Shown piece after piece: positions 43,701 to 48,041 of a DNA stretch of 64,000 bases (the stretch's first letter is position 1; each line of letters begins with the position of its first letter). The stretch comes from Spisula solida (Eukaryota > Mollusca > Bivalvia > Venerida > Mactridae). Below the pieces are notes generated by a model, which worked only from the letters and a program-made list of their open reading frames with translations, was not told where the DNA came from and ran no database searches. The DNA lies in assembly GCA_947247005.1 (NCBI GenBank), contig OX365952.1, positions 2,936,501 to 3,000,500 on the forward strand, written 5' to 3'. Position numbers and translations under genes: made by a program.

Positions 43701-46700
43701 TCAAACCTTCAAACCTTCAGGCAAGTTTTGAACTTGTATCACGTAGTCTAGGGTAAAAACAACAAATTGGGTAATCACTGTCATATACGCTGTTGTTTTT
43801 TTCAAACATTTGTTTGTTTGTTTACAAAAATACTGAAAACCCTTAGTAAAATTTTTCAACAAACATGAAAAATATATGCTGTAGAAACTGATATATTTCT
43901 GTTGATAGTTGAGATTTGTACATGTGTAATTACTTAGATGTTTTGGACAAAGATAACCCATAAAAGTGCAAGCACTTATTTCCAATGAGGTCCTTTTTTC
44001 TGCTGAAGGGACAGCAACTTCAAGAGACTCACTTGGTGTGTAAACAGGAAAACAGGTGGAATACCCTTGCTCTTTCCGAATAGACTCCTTGGTTCTTTAG
44101 CGTTCCCAGCGTATAGACTAAAGCACTGACACACGCAAGACTACCTTGGGTTACCAACCAGTTCATCTCCAGTAGGATTGGAAACACTAAAAGCGTTTCA
44201 GAAATGACCATGCGCCCCGGCCGACATTCAAACCAGGGACCTCTTAATCAGTAGTCAAGAGCATTATCCACTCGACCACTGTGCCACCCATTATAAATTA
44301 TACATCTATATGAGCCAGTCTCCAGGAAGACCTGCTATTTTGACATTATGTAATTATTACATGTAACGCTTTAAAATAAGAAAAAATGACATATCTATAG
44401 ATTCAATTTTAAGTTATTTATCCATATATTAAGTCATTTATCCATATATAACTATATCTTAGCTTCAAAATTTCTTACGGATTATGTCGAAATCACTTAC
44501 CATACTTCGTTGCTATGGTGACCAATTTTAGAAAAGTACTCTGATTGAGAAAAATGAGGAGTTAGTTGTTTAAAACTGTAGTAGCCTTTCTCTAAATGTG
44601 AACATTTACAATTTGGATATATATTTAAAACTTAAAACATCATTTTAAAGTGTGATACCATTTTGAACAGTTTATGTCAAGAATTTATAAAGTATGTGTT
44701 ACAGCGACGTTGAATAACATTTGAATGACGTTCGCGACGTCACGCAAAAAGGCTCTGAATAGGGCCTCTACAAAACAGCTGTCACTTCCTTAAAAATCAA
44801 GATAATAACAAAATTTCTTTTGCATTTAATTTGCTTCATTAAGATTACTCTTTTAGATAATAAAAAATCTCAAAATCAATTTTTTGTCAAAATAGCAGGT
44901 TTTCTTGGAGACTGGCTCATATATATATTACCTTCAGGTCTATGTAACTCATCGTATATAGAATCCAATCTTCTTTCCACTGGGACAAGATATGTATCTG
45001 AAATACACAGAGTACATAAAGAAACGCATATGGTACATGAGTACATAAAGAAACGCACATGTTACATTTTCTCCATAGGGTAAATATGTTTAACCGGTCA
45101 TTTTGGTCAGTCTACCATTTTCTTCCTGTACTAGGCCTACATATATCAGTCTTTTTGTGTTTACTTGTTTCCAGGTATAGATCTCTGCTTTGGTTCTTAA
45201 ACTGTATTCACATATGACTTTTATCTCAAGTTTTTTAACGCAAGTTGTTAATATAACATTTTCTGGGAAATTCAGCATATAGCAATTTGTTCCTTGAATT
45301 CTTGGGTGACAAGTTACAATTTTGTAACAGACTACCGAAACAACTTTAAAGTGTTAACAATCAAAACCCACAAAACACATTGTTCTGTGTGGCCTTTCAA
45401 CAAAGCTATAGGCTAACGTACTCCTATGGAGAAATGTAACAATTGTGCGTTACTTAATGTACTCAGTGTATAAATGATCAATAATATTTATGTATATACA
45501 CTTAACCGATTTAGAAACGCAACGATTTTTGGGGTCGGTATTTTTTGTATTAATTATTATCAGAATTTTATTGAGTATAAACCAATGAATGGGACGCTAG
45601 TCTTATACCTGGTACGATTTTCTACGAAAAACTATTTCAATTTAGCTCATTACGTCATAGTGGCGTCATTTTCATTATTTACACGTGACACGTGAGCAAA
45701 ACGACTGGGGGTGACGATTTGACCGACAATTTATAGAGAAACGATACCCCAACAAAAAAACAAAAAATTAAATTTTGAAGTGCGTTGTGTACGGTGTCAC
45801 GCTTTTAGGATACATAACATCCTGGCGCCATCGACTTGCTTTAAGAAGTTATGTGACGTTTTATCATGACAAAGAAGATTAACTGTCGTCTGTCGACGAT
45901 ACTTAGACTTGCATAGTGTTTTCAAGAGGCAGTTTACACCTACGATTGTCTGCGTCAGGTATGCCGACGATACAAGCGCGTAAACAAGATGGCACCAAAC
46001 AAATGTTTTTTTAAAGACGCCACTTCCGATCAAACATATTTTCTGTTAAACCTACAATTTGAAGGCAATGATGCGTACGATTAAGTAATTTTGCTAAAAT
46101 ATACATTCCGTAACATTTTGGTTAATGTTTATTATGACCCATGTTGAAAATTGCTTCATTTTGTCTGTCCTCTTATTTATCTAGACATATTCCATTATCC
46201 ACTTCCGGTTACGGGTTTGAGATGCCACAGACATAAGAAATGTACATTCTTAACCATTGGACACAATGTAGCCTATGCTAGATGGGCAAAAACTTGCTGA
46301 CAGTTCATGTTGAGGCTGTGGAGGTCATTGCATTTTTCCTCGTGAAACGAATTTTGAAGGCAGACACAAATGGTCGTCAAGAAGTGCATCATCAAGCAGA
46401 ATCTTCTGAACTTTTGGATTGGTATGTGCTTTCCTCATAGATGTGTGGAACAACATCCTACAACACTTTATTTTCCTGCCAATGAGGCAAAGACGCCTGA
46501 TTTTAATATCAGGTTGCAGCTTATAAATACATTATTAATTTTGCGAACTTGACATTGTCGATCAATATATTTCGTGGTTTGGTGTGTTGATTTCATTACA
46601 TGTAAAATTTCACGAGAATTGAAGCACCTTAACCGACTTAAATTGATCAAAAACCCATTGTTGCGTTTTTAAATCGGTTAAGTGTATAAAAGTCTCATAC

Positions 46701-47498
46701 AGTCGAGTGTTCTAGATCTCTATTTATAATTATATACTTGTGTTGTTTAAGTACTTTTCCCCTTTTAGTAGTTTGTTTGGTCTCACTCGCTGTAACCTAA
46801 CCAGAATTGACCCTTCCACAAGGATTCTGCGACTTCTTTACATCTGGTGGAAAGTCAACATTGGTCTCAAACTTTCATGAAAGGGTTTGACCTGCCACAA
46901 CTGGGAATCGAACTCGGATCACAGGCCTACAATCAAGCACACAAACCACAGCACTGACTCAGTAGTTAGATGCATGCTATATGTATGTCAACGTTCCTGT
47001 GAGGGGTTGGACATTAACGCCCACCTGGATTATAGCAATTATTACTGCACGATAGTCTCATGTTCAATTAAATATTTAATACCGCATACTCTCTGACAAC
47101 ATGAAAATATAACAGATTTTATCTGAATGTTAAACTTGGTTTTCAATGATTTGTTTGCTTCTACTTCTACTTCATTACTCGTCAAAATCCTCTTCACAGA
47201 CATAATAACCAGGGAAAAAGGGTGTGCAACTACTGCCTCAGGTGCAACGATAAAAGTAACTTATTGAACGGTGAACTTAGAAACAAATGTCTTAACATGT
47301 TTATACACTGTACAATTCTTCAAACAATTACATCTTCATGATTGGCTGAACCACCTGTTTTTTAAGCTGTTCAGGCTATCCAGGTTGATGACCCTTGTTG
47401 GTAGGCCGTTTGCTTGTCATTCACTTACCATCTAAGGGGTCCCCAGGCTTGCCACCTGGGGTTGGTGGTAGGGGTCTTTTCCCTTTTACTTTGGACAT
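7497..47498 (-). CDS. PARP14-like mono-ADP-ribosyltransferase, 25 coding exons
   Basis: Coding exons, 5' to 3' on the minus strand: 47498-47429, 44997-44932, 43633-43472, 42640-42327, 41425-41281, 39949-39722, 36361-36122, 34727-33411, 31777-31497, 30747-30636, 29160-28847, 26926-26818, 25547-25414, 24532-24296, 22252-22031, 21133-21022, 19311-19195, 18537-18472, 17453-17274, 13235-13077, 12488-12256, 10764-10365, 9409-9261, 8867-8693, 7783-7497. Every junction has AG/GT and a matching phase; the total is 5829 nt, or 1942 residues plus stop (human PARP14 is about 1800). Domains: RRM-like at about 46-115, 205-270, 280-345 and 365-435; KH-like region at about 435-930; macro 1 at 938-1119, macro 2 at 1148-1317 and macro 3 at 1355-1528; WWE at about 1660-1735; ART at 1745-1942. 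The ART triad reads H1824, Y1856, M1924 (the third by alignment of the FVIF strand), which predicts mono- rather than poly-ADP-ribosylation. The family acts in the cytoplasm and nucleus, in innate immunity and stress signalling. It could equally be named PARP14/15-like; orthology is not resolved. Confidence 0.93.
8541..8659. repeat. 37-bp inverted repeat beside ART exon 24
   Basis: 8541-8577 (CACAGGTAACTGCATCATTG and onward) is the inverse of 8623-8659 with about 35 of 37 matches and a 45-bp loop. The right arm contains the alternative donor GTAACT of exon 24. Confidence 0.88.
8693..8867 (-). CDS. PARP14-like exon 24 (ART, catalytic His)
   Basis: Residues 1790-1847: IERIQNRTLYTQYAAKHKLL and the NAD site LWHGT (H1824), then GFNRSYCGKN. 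I chose donor GTAATG at 8692 because it joins RSYCGKN to AVAIGNGVYFA, as in the family. A second donor (GTAACT at 8653) would add 13 in-frame residues. Confidence 0.9.
9261..9409 (-). CDS. PARP14-like exon 23 (ART domain start)
   Basis: Residues 1740-1789: LPKSWSPMKDSEDLKLVSL, the usual entry to the PARP14/15 ART fold, ending NIAK in phase 0. Confidence 0.9.
10365..10764 (-). CDS. PARP14-like exon 22 (WWE domain)
   Basis: Residues 1607-1739. The WWE domain runs from about 1660 (VKWMYL) through NVNLEIETAY and KYEIDFNNMEE. WWE domains in this family bind ADP-ribose-containing chains or support the fold; here the first Trp is present and the second aromatic position is Tyr. Donor GTAGTT at 10364. 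Confidence 0.93.
10834..11207 (+). mobile_element. Pearl-like element, family E, copy 1
   Basis: It starts AACAAGAAATGCCCCATGGCAG, carries two core units of about 150 bp (GGTCACAATGACCTTGACC), then a GACC/GACA-rich patch, and ends CCCTCATCAAAAATGAGGG followed by ACATAATAATA. Confidence 0.75.
12256..12488 (-). CDS. PARP14-like exon 21 (KH-like linker before WWE)
   Basis: Residues 1529-1606: a charged start (RRDEGRHRSHD), then DTHTVTIYAESQDKAVKAIK, a strand and helix like the KH-type unit before WWE in PARP14. The acceptor at 12490-12489 lies in a 25-bp tandem array; the most distal AG-bearing copy would bring an in-frame stop. Confidence 0.85.
12482..12579. repeat. 25-bp tandem repeat that contains the exon 21 acceptor
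   Basis: Four copies of AGATTGTCCTAGAAAAATTA plus TACAC. On the minus strand each holds TTTTTCTA(G/T)GACAAT, so copies 1 and 4 keep AG while copies 2 and 3 have lost it. Confidence 0.9.
12600..13010 (+). mobile_element. Pearl-like element, family E, diverged copy
   Basis: It shares the core phrase CCTTGACCTTTGACCTCAAAATCAAT with 10834 and 13303 in shorter form; the right end has a hairpin around ACCACAAATCTTATTTTGTGGT-like sequence near 12990. Boundaries are approximate. Confidence 0.5.
13077..13235 (-). CDS. PARP14-like exon 20 (macro 3 end)
   Basis: Residues 1476-1528: SIGCKPRDMAAVMCEIISEF, then EVRLVIFQKDMVPEFIEG. The phosphate loop reads GTSIGCKP, so GIYGYP is lost, as in macro 2. Confidence 0.9.
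13303..13888 (+). mobile_element. Pearl-like element, family E, copy 2
   Basis: It starts AACAAGAGATGTTTGTAAAA, has the subterminal TATGCTCCCAT, three core units of about 150 bp, a GACAGACAGACC patch, and ends GATGGGGGGCATAATAA, the inverse of the subterminal motif. Confidence 0.85.
14540..14705 (+). mobile_element. Pearl-like element, family C, 3' part
   Basis: Core phrases (GACCCCATATGACCCAATATC) and the hairpin end CTTGTCACTTTGTGATAGGT plus GAGCTAAA match 35620-35848 and 36931-37954. Confidence 0.7.
14710..16779 (+). mobile_element. Pearl-like element, family F, with expanded right-flank repeat
   Basis: The left part (AACTAGAAGGGTTTTTAACA to about 14880) matches 34772-35014 and 23242-23590 (CTGACAATATGCACAACTAGGY phrases). 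The right end (CATCCAGCACAAACACAAGA, then a hairpin with CCCAC/GTGG and AGACAT) matches 34972-35014. The array 14893-16733 sits between them. Confidence 0.75.
14893..16733. repeat. 12-bp minisatellite (CAGACAGACATC)n, about 1.85 kb
   Basis: About 150 units, interrupted by variants (TCAGACAGACGTCCAAACAG, CATCGAGACAG, CAACCAGACAG). Because 12 is divisible by 3 and no unit has a stop, three plus-strand frames and several minus-strand frames stay open as QTDI, RHPD, RQTS, MSVW and CLSG repeats. It lies in the intron between exons 19 and 20. Confidence 0.97.
17274..17453 (-). CDS. PARP14-like exon 19 (macro 3)
   Basis: Residues 1416-1475: EGIVVTTAGNL, HIVHVDTKRSPREW and TSIAFPALGT. It matches the central strands and the phosphate loop start of a macro domain. 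It is followed by a 4-kb intron that carries the 1.85-kb minisatellite. Confidence 0.9.
18472..18537 (-). CDS. PARP14-like exon 18 (macro 3)
   Basis: A 66-nt exon, residues 1394-1415: GAVTKALLRKGGNAIQQECE. This is the helix after the NAAN loop. Boundaries are TTTAG and GTAAGT. Confidence 0.82.
   Translation of the reverse strand: MLSQKLFLEKEAMLYNRNVKR
18680..18815 (-). pseudogene. Decayed duplicate of exon 17 3' end and donor region
   Basis: 18680-18815 aligns with 19108-19235 (shared TAATGTRTTCAAACTACAGC and ATTCTTGYATAAAGGTC). The part matching exon 17 has changed (GAGACCCCGATCTATGTTGA), so it is not a usable exon. Confidence 0.7.
19195..19311 (-). CDS. PARP14-like exon 17 (macro 3 start)
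   Basis: Residues 1355-1393: VLVYEGDITDEDTDAIVASC, then NMDLDLRK. GDIT is present, but NAAN has become ASCN. A CAATA microsatellite lies directly beside the acceptor, and a decayed copy of the exon's 3' end sits at about 18680-18815. Confidence 0.87.
19315..19425. repeat. (CAATA)n microsatellite
   Basis: Begins only a few bases outside the acceptor of exon 17 and becomes imperfect after 19358. Confidence 0.92.
20134..20575 (+). mobile_element. Pearl-like element, family A, two-core copy
   Basis: It starts AACAAGACTGCGTTCAATAA, contains two copies of the 150-bp core (CATGCAAGTATGAAAGCTTT), a GACGGACGAATGGAC patch, and ends CGGGAGCATAAAAA. Confidence 0.85.
20583..20688. mobile_element. MITE family M1, short deletion copy
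   Basis: Both inverted ends (CGCATGCTTAGAATTAGAAG and TCTAATTCTAAGCAAGCG) are kept, but about 140 bp of the centre is missing compared with 330-576. Confidence 0.75.
21022..21133 (-). CDS. PARP14-like exon 16 (Ser-rich linker)
   Basis: Residues 1318-1354: AFCAEEESWNQESSSSRGHS and onward to IGQLVKENR. It begins after TTCAG and ends at GTACAT. It links macro 2 and macro 3, and both phases fit. Confidence 0.82.
21428..21503 (-). repeat. tRNA-like sequence, probably a SINE head
   Basis: The reverse strand reads CCTCCGTAGCTCAATGGTTA (box A) and GGTTCAAATAC (box B), and the ends pair as CCTCC/GGAGG. The anticodon arm does not fold cleanly, so I call it a tRNA relic or SINE head, not a tRNA gene. 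Confidence 0.5.
22031..22252 (-). CDS. PARP14-like exon 15 (macro 2 end)
   Basis: Residues 1244-1317: SISFPAIGTGAQKYPKHKVA, then LVRFVIYTADDDIFD. The FPAIGTG turn is kept but the following IYG is replaced by AQK. Confidence 0.92.
22312..22613 (+). mobile_element. Pearl-like element, family A
   Basis: One-core copy: AACAAGACTGCGTTCAATAA, subterminal TTATGCCCCC, (GGAC)n at 22528-22563, and end GGGGGCATAAAAA. Confidence 0.9.
22924..23208 (+). mobile_element. Pearl-like element, family A
   Basis: One-core copy with a short (GACG)n patch at 23137-23160; the 3' hairpin reads GGGGGGCATGAAAA. Confidence 0.9.
23242..23590 (+). mobile_element. Pearl-like element, family F, copy 2
   Basis: It starts AACTAGAAAAGCTTTTGATA (a hairpin) and has two diverged cores ending in GACAAACTTTGCGACAGACA, a short GACA patch. 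The right boundary is approximate. Confidence 0.6.
23595..24215. repeat. 60-72-bp tandem array
   Basis: The unit is built from GTGGTCTTATTATAGAGGTG and GGTAGAATAGGGTGGAATTG, about nine copies. It ends 80 bp before the donor of exon 14. Confidence 0.88.
24296..24532 (-). CDS. PARP14-like exon 14 (macro 2)
   Basis: Residues 1165-1243, with VDVIVNSVSTDLDLKKGALS in place of the canonical VNAANxxLxHGGG, then PGDVAVTSGGRLSCTHIFH. The adenine-side motif is degenerate, so ADP-ribose binding is doubtful. Confidence 0.92.
24585..24880 (+). mobile_element. tRNA-derived SINE, family S2, copy 1
   Basis: The head TGGCACAGTGGTTGAGTGGG (box A) and TGTTTGAAGC (weak box B) are followed by a body shared with 43990-44290 in inverse (CGTAAAGAACCAAAGAGTCT, GGAAAGAGCTAGGGTA). 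Confidence 0.75.
24949..25236 (+). mobile_element. Pearl-like element, family A
   Basis: One-core copy with GACAGACGGACGAACGG patch and end CGGGGGCATAAAAAA; a few bases of the 5' subterminal motif are deleted. Confidence 0.88.
25414..25547 (-). CDS. PARP14-like exon 13 (linker, macro 2 start)
   Basis: Residues 1120-1164: a Glu/Ser/Gln-rich linker, then GKVKVKVVKAIHAKEK, the first strand of macro 2. It exits in phase 0 before VDVIVNS. Confidence 0.87.
26818..26926 (-). CDS. PARP14-like exon 12 (macro 1 end)
   Basis: A short exon, residues 1084-1119. It gives the last macro strand and helix: KEVIFCDINSRTVCAFIQAL. It is bounded by TATACAG and GTAAATA and joins its neighbours in phases 0 and 1. 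Confidence 0.88.
26992..27480 (+). mobile_element. Pearl-like relic, diverged
   Basis: It starts AACAAGACTTGGTACCATGG and has repeated phrases (GTTTCATTGAAATCTGACAA). The end is lost against 27529. Confidence 0.4.
27529..28049 (+). mobile_element. Pearl-like element, family G
   Basis: AACAAGA, hairpin ATCACTGAATGTGAT, subterminal ATACCCCCAGATA; two to three core units (GTAAAGTTTTATTGAAATCC); a GACCAACCGACCAACCAACC patch; and the end TATCTGAGGGTATAATAAAA, whose TATCTGAGGGTAT is the inverse of the subterminal motif. Confidence 0.85.
28267..28528 (+). mobile_element. tRNA-derived SINE, family S1, copy 1 with 12-bp target duplication
   Basis: Box A TAGCCTAGTGGTTGAGCG and box B GGGTTCGATCCC are intact. 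AAACGTTTGTCG at 28255-28266 recurs at 28529-28540, a clean target-site duplication. The body matches 36470-36731 at about 98%. Confidence 0.93.
28847..29160 (-). CDS. PARP14-like exon 11 (macro 1 core)
   Basis: Residues 979-1083 with SSAGKLPCKFVAHAAGPNW and the pyrophosphate loop FPALCTGIYGYP. The usual Gly of FPALGTG is Cys here; the GIYGYP part is kept, so binding is probably retained. Confidence 0.93.
29334..29626 (+). mobile_element. Pearl-like element, family A
   Basis: One-core copy with (GGAC/GAAC)n at 29540-29577 and end CGGGGGCATAAAAA. Confidence 0.9.
30552..30625 (-). repeat. tRNA-like SINE head beside exon 10 donor
   Basis: The reverse strand reads GCAGTGGCCTAGAGGTAGGG (box A) and CTCCAGTTTGATCC (box B). 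It ends about 10 bp from the donor of exon 10. Confidence 0.5.
30636..30747 (-). CDS. PARP14-like exon 10 (macro 1 start)
   Basis: Residues 942-978: LVVFGGDITELTVDVLVNAA, then NKELAHRGGLARVI. The GDIT, VNAAN and HxGG motifs that hold the ADP-ribose adenine and distal ribose are all present. Confidence 0.93.
30858..31073. mobile_element. MITE family M1, copy 2
   Basis: CGCTGGCTTAGAG at the start and TCTAAGCCAGCG at the end; the centre (GTTGACCAAACTGAAGTTGA) matches 330-576. Confidence 0.85.
31497..31777 (-). CDS. PARP14-like exon 9 (last KH-like unit, lead into macro 1)
   Basis: Residues 848-941, beginning TTEGIREGKKMIQTLQDGMV, which completes a KH-like turn and helix. Two in-frame donors exist: GTTCTT at 31496 gives STGVK and then LVVFGG in exon 10, a natural first macro strand; the stronger GTAAAG at 31502 drops two residues. 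I prefer the first, but the choice is uncertain. Confidence 0.8.
32028..33128. mobile_element. Foldback element that hosts the family B insert
   Basis: About 58-bp arms (GGTGCTCGACATG to CTCTACAACCCAACAAAA; inverse at 33068-33128) flank the insert. The arms differ at several sites. A separate 12-bp perfect hairpin (CAGATCTCTATA/TATAGAGATCTG) lies at 33022-33050. Confidence 0.7.
32087..33020 (+). mobile_element. Pearl-like element, family B, multi-core
   Basis: AACAAGAG, hairpin CCGTCAAAGACGG and subterminal AATGCTCCCCG; five to six cores of about 150 bp (AAGCTATCCATGAAGTTTTA, TGAGCAGTGGTTCTTGAGAA); a short GACGGACGG patch; and the end CGGGGAGCATAAAAA, the perfect inverse of the subterminal motif. 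Confidence 0.93.
33411..34727 (-). CDS. PARP14-like exon 8 (long KH-like region)
   Basis: The largest exon (1317 nt, residues 409-847). It ends RRM 4 (LVSVKSYHEMLG) and then runs as a charged alpha/beta region without low complexity, with recurring units of strand, helix and AGG/GG turns such as LAELDQAGGAVTLEG. In PARP14 this segment is a string of KH-like folds; I infer the same here but cannot place single repeats with confidence. No stop or frameshift. Confidence 0.93.
34772..35014 (+). mobile_element. Pearl-like element, family F, copy with unexpanded microsatellite
   Basis: Single core with GACAATATGCACAACTATAG and a right flank CATCAATCCATCCAGCACAA in which the array is only CCATCCA, then a hairpin with CCCACTACAAGTGG. 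Confidence 0.75.
35330..35621 (+). mobile_element. Pearl-like element, family A
   Basis: One-core copy. Its A-run end merges directly into the start of the family C copy (ACAAGAGGGCCC at 35620), so one landed at the tip of the other. Confidence 0.9.
35620..35848 (+). mobile_element. Pearl-like element, family C, short
   Basis: Start ACAAGAGGGCCCTGAATCGC, ACTGACTGACAACGAACGAA patch, and end hairpin AGCTCACCTTGTCACTATGT plus GACAGGTGAGCTAAAAA. Confidence 0.85.
36122..36361 (-). CDS. PARP14-like exon 7 (RRM 4)
   Basis: Residues 329-408 end RRM 3 (QKTVEVCKKF) and begin a fourth RRM-like unit with SIIVTDLPDDVTESSISLYF and the strand YCIITFTESS. The exit phase 1 fits exon 8, which continues VVSRVCMKCDHRIDG. 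Confidence 0.87.
36470..36731 (+). mobile_element. tRNA-derived SINE, family S1, copy 2
   Basis: Differs from the copy at 28267 by about four bases in 262. No clear target duplication was seen, and a foldback arm begins about 45 bp further on. Confidence 0.9.
36776..38088. mobile_element. Foldback or TIR element with about 105-bp arms, nested family C insert
   Basis: 36783-36890 (TAGGCACATGGAGTCAAATT, ATATGACGTTACAG) is the imperfect inverse of 37985-38085 (AAACGTCATATCCGATGCGG, ATGTGCCTATGC). The family C element 36931-37954 occupies the interior. Confidence 0.75.
36931..37954 (+). mobile_element. Pearl-like element, family C, multi-core
   Basis: AACAAGA, hairpin GGATCATAGATCC and subterminal GCGCTCACCTGC; seven or so cores of about 130 bp (GACCTAGTTTTTGACCCCAC, GTTAACAAGGTTTTGCTATT); the end is GGCAGGTGAGCTAAAAA. 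Confidence 0.9.
38131..38330 (-). mobile_element. LINE 3' UTR remnant
   Basis: Reverse strand: AATAAAGTCGTTATTATTAT, the same tail as the LINE ending at 4672. The 5' boundary is not resolved. Confidence 0.6.
38676..39662. repeat. 35-bp minisatellite, about 27 copies
   Basis: Unit GGAACTAACACTGTTTAACC plus ATGGCAACAAAATCT; one block of copies carries ATGACAACGAAATCT. It ends 60 bp before the donor of exon 6. Confidence 0.96.
39722..39949 (-). CDS. PARP14-like exon 6 (RRM 3)
   Basis: Residues 253-328 finish RRM 2 (VLTVRPFY) and hold most of a third RRM-like unit: TELLLDEVPDITTEEQLTNF followed by a strand KALVSFESPY. The match to an RRM is by pattern only. Confidence 0.87.
40031..41275. repeat. 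24-25-bp minisatellite, about 50 copies
   Basis: Unit GGCTAGCCATGGTCTATGGT plus GAGTA. The array starts about 80 bp from exon 6 and runs to within 6 bp of the donor of exon 5. Confidence 0.94.
41281..41425 (-). CDS. PARP14-like exon 5 (RRM 2)
   Basis: Residues 205-252: VRGFKEHCIVDGLKYYFEN, a glycine patch, and the strand GYLLIKFYNSR, the usual RRM order in this family. The donor at 41280 directly abuts the end of a 1.2-kb minisatellite in the next intron. Confidence 0.88.
41806..42262. repeat. 31-bp minisatellite, 15 copies
   Basis: Unit CTCTCCCAACAGGAGGTAAA plus AATCTATGTCA, with high copy identity. On the plus strand each unit holds CAACAG|GAGGTAAAA, which looks splice-like, but the gene is on the minus strand. 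Confidence 0.96.
42327..42640 (-). CDS. PARP14-like exon 4 (RRM 1 end and disordered linker)
   Basis: Residues 100-204 close RRM 1 (DAMQVLNKHGKR) and continue into a Ser/Thr/Arg/Glu-rich, low-complexity linker with many basic and phosphorylatable residues (RRLSTPETRHPTKRQ). It ends in phase 0 before the strand VRGF of RRM 2. Confidence 0.85.
43292..43440. mobile_element. 149-bp near-palindromic foldback in intron 3
   Basis: ATAATAGGTAAGTGCCGTG at the left is mirrored by CACGGCACTAACCTATTAT at the right; the arms meet around CGCCTACGGCTC with about 85% pairing. It ends 31 bp from the donor of exon 3. Confidence 0.88.
43472..43633 (-). CDS. PARP14-like exon 3 (RRM 1)
   Basis: Residues 46-99 carry the first half of an RRM: strand IQVQNLP, then a helix that begins EDVTEDDLEMYF, then a strand with AIIKF. 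RRMs at the N terminus are typical of PARP10/14 proteins. The acceptor and first codons are copied about 115 bp upstream at 43714-43795. Confidence 0.88.
43675..43710. mobile_element. Mariner-type terminal repeat relic
   Basis: TATACGAGGGTTGTCCGGAA is a typical mariner terminus, related to 2571-2599. No partner end was found. Confidence 0.4.
43714..43795 (-). pseudogene. Duplicate of exon 3 acceptor and first codons
   Basis: About 80 bp copied from 43600-43680, including ACCCTAG|ACTAC and codons for IQVQNLPE, at about 88% identity. There is no donor or remaining RRM, so it cannot act as a full exon, but its acceptor AG is intact. Confidence 0.85.
43990..44290 (-). mobile_element. tRNA-derived SINE, family S2, copy 2
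   Basis: Reverse strand: GGGTGGCACAGTGGTCGAGT (box A), GGTTTGAATGTCGG (box B), then the body with GCTAAAGAACCAAGGAGTCT. Confidence 0.8.
44309..44924. mobile_element. TIR element M2 directly after exon 2 donor
   Basis: Ends: TATATGAGCCAGTCTCCAGG at 44309 and its inverse at about 44890-44924 (36-bp TIR). No transposase. Its right half is repeated at 57660-57935. Confidence 0.85.
44932..44997 (-). CDS. PARP14-like exon 2 (residues 24-45)
   Basis: A 66-nt exon between TTTCAG and GTAATA reads DTYLVPVERRLDSIYDELHR and links the leader to RRM 1. The entry phase (2 nt) and exit phase (1 nt) match both neighbours. A terminal-inverted-repeat element begins about 7 nt into the following intron. Confidence 0.8.
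45489..46692. mobile_element. 1.2-kb TIR element M3
   Basis: TACACTTAACCGATTTAGAA at 45495 is mirrored by TTTTTAAATCGGTTAAGTGT at 46667-46686; the TIR is about 38 bp (GAAACGCAACGATTTTTGG). No frame inside looks like a transposase. Confidence 0.8.
46800..46965 (-). mobile_element. tRNA-derived SINE fragment, family S3
   Basis: Reverse strand has box B GAGTTCGATTCCCAG and a body with AAAGTTTGAGACCAATGTTG; box A is degenerate. Confidence 0.6.
47157..47412 (-). mobile_element. LINE 3' fragment next to PARP14-like exon 1
   Basis: About 86% identical to 48740-49022. The reverse strand ends the frame near SFKQAVQ-like codons and closes with GAAGTAGAAGTAGAAGCAA. It begins about 17 bp inside intron 1. 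Confidence 0.75.
47429..47498 (-). CDS. PARP14-like exon 1 (start codon, residues 1-23)
   Basis: ATG at 47498-47496 opens a short basic, Pro/Gly-rich leader (MSKVKGKRPLPPTPGGKPGD) and ends phase 1 at donor GTAAGT. A 28-nt leader follows an acceptor (CTTTCAG, exon from 47526), so the 5' UTR is probably split. A good donor (GTAAGG at 48158) on the same strand is a candidate end of a non-coding first exon. Confidence 0.8.
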
Positions 47499-48041
47499 TT
47501 TCGCCAAATTTATCTGCTCAAAGCTGCTGAAAGAAGTATTATATCATTTCAATTAACAAGAAATACCAAAAAAGTTAAATAAATAAATACATAAATAACA
47601 AGGCAATGCAATTTTAATATTTAACGTTAAGACTCATATTACTTAATTATAGTTTCCAAAACAGGAAGGAAAATAAAGGCCTACATTTTGTCCAAGTCAT
47701 CTGTTGTTATAAACAGAACTATAAAAGAAAAAAATCTTAAGATATTCTAGCTATAGATGTCAAATAAAATTATCTTAAAGAAAATACGTAAAGTGATAGA
47801 AAAACACCAAAATCAATACCGTTGTCTGAGGAAATTTAGGCAAGGTACTTTCAAACCGAAAGTAGAAATATTAAAATTCATTTTCCAGGAACCGGATCAC
47901 CATGACACCTTGTATTATCATAATTAATATTTAGTTAACAAAAGAAACTTTAATATTTGGATATATTATATCAGAGTGCCTTACATAAATAGCTACGTGA
48001 TTCAGCCGGATAAAGTATTTTGATCTTACACAAGTTACAGT

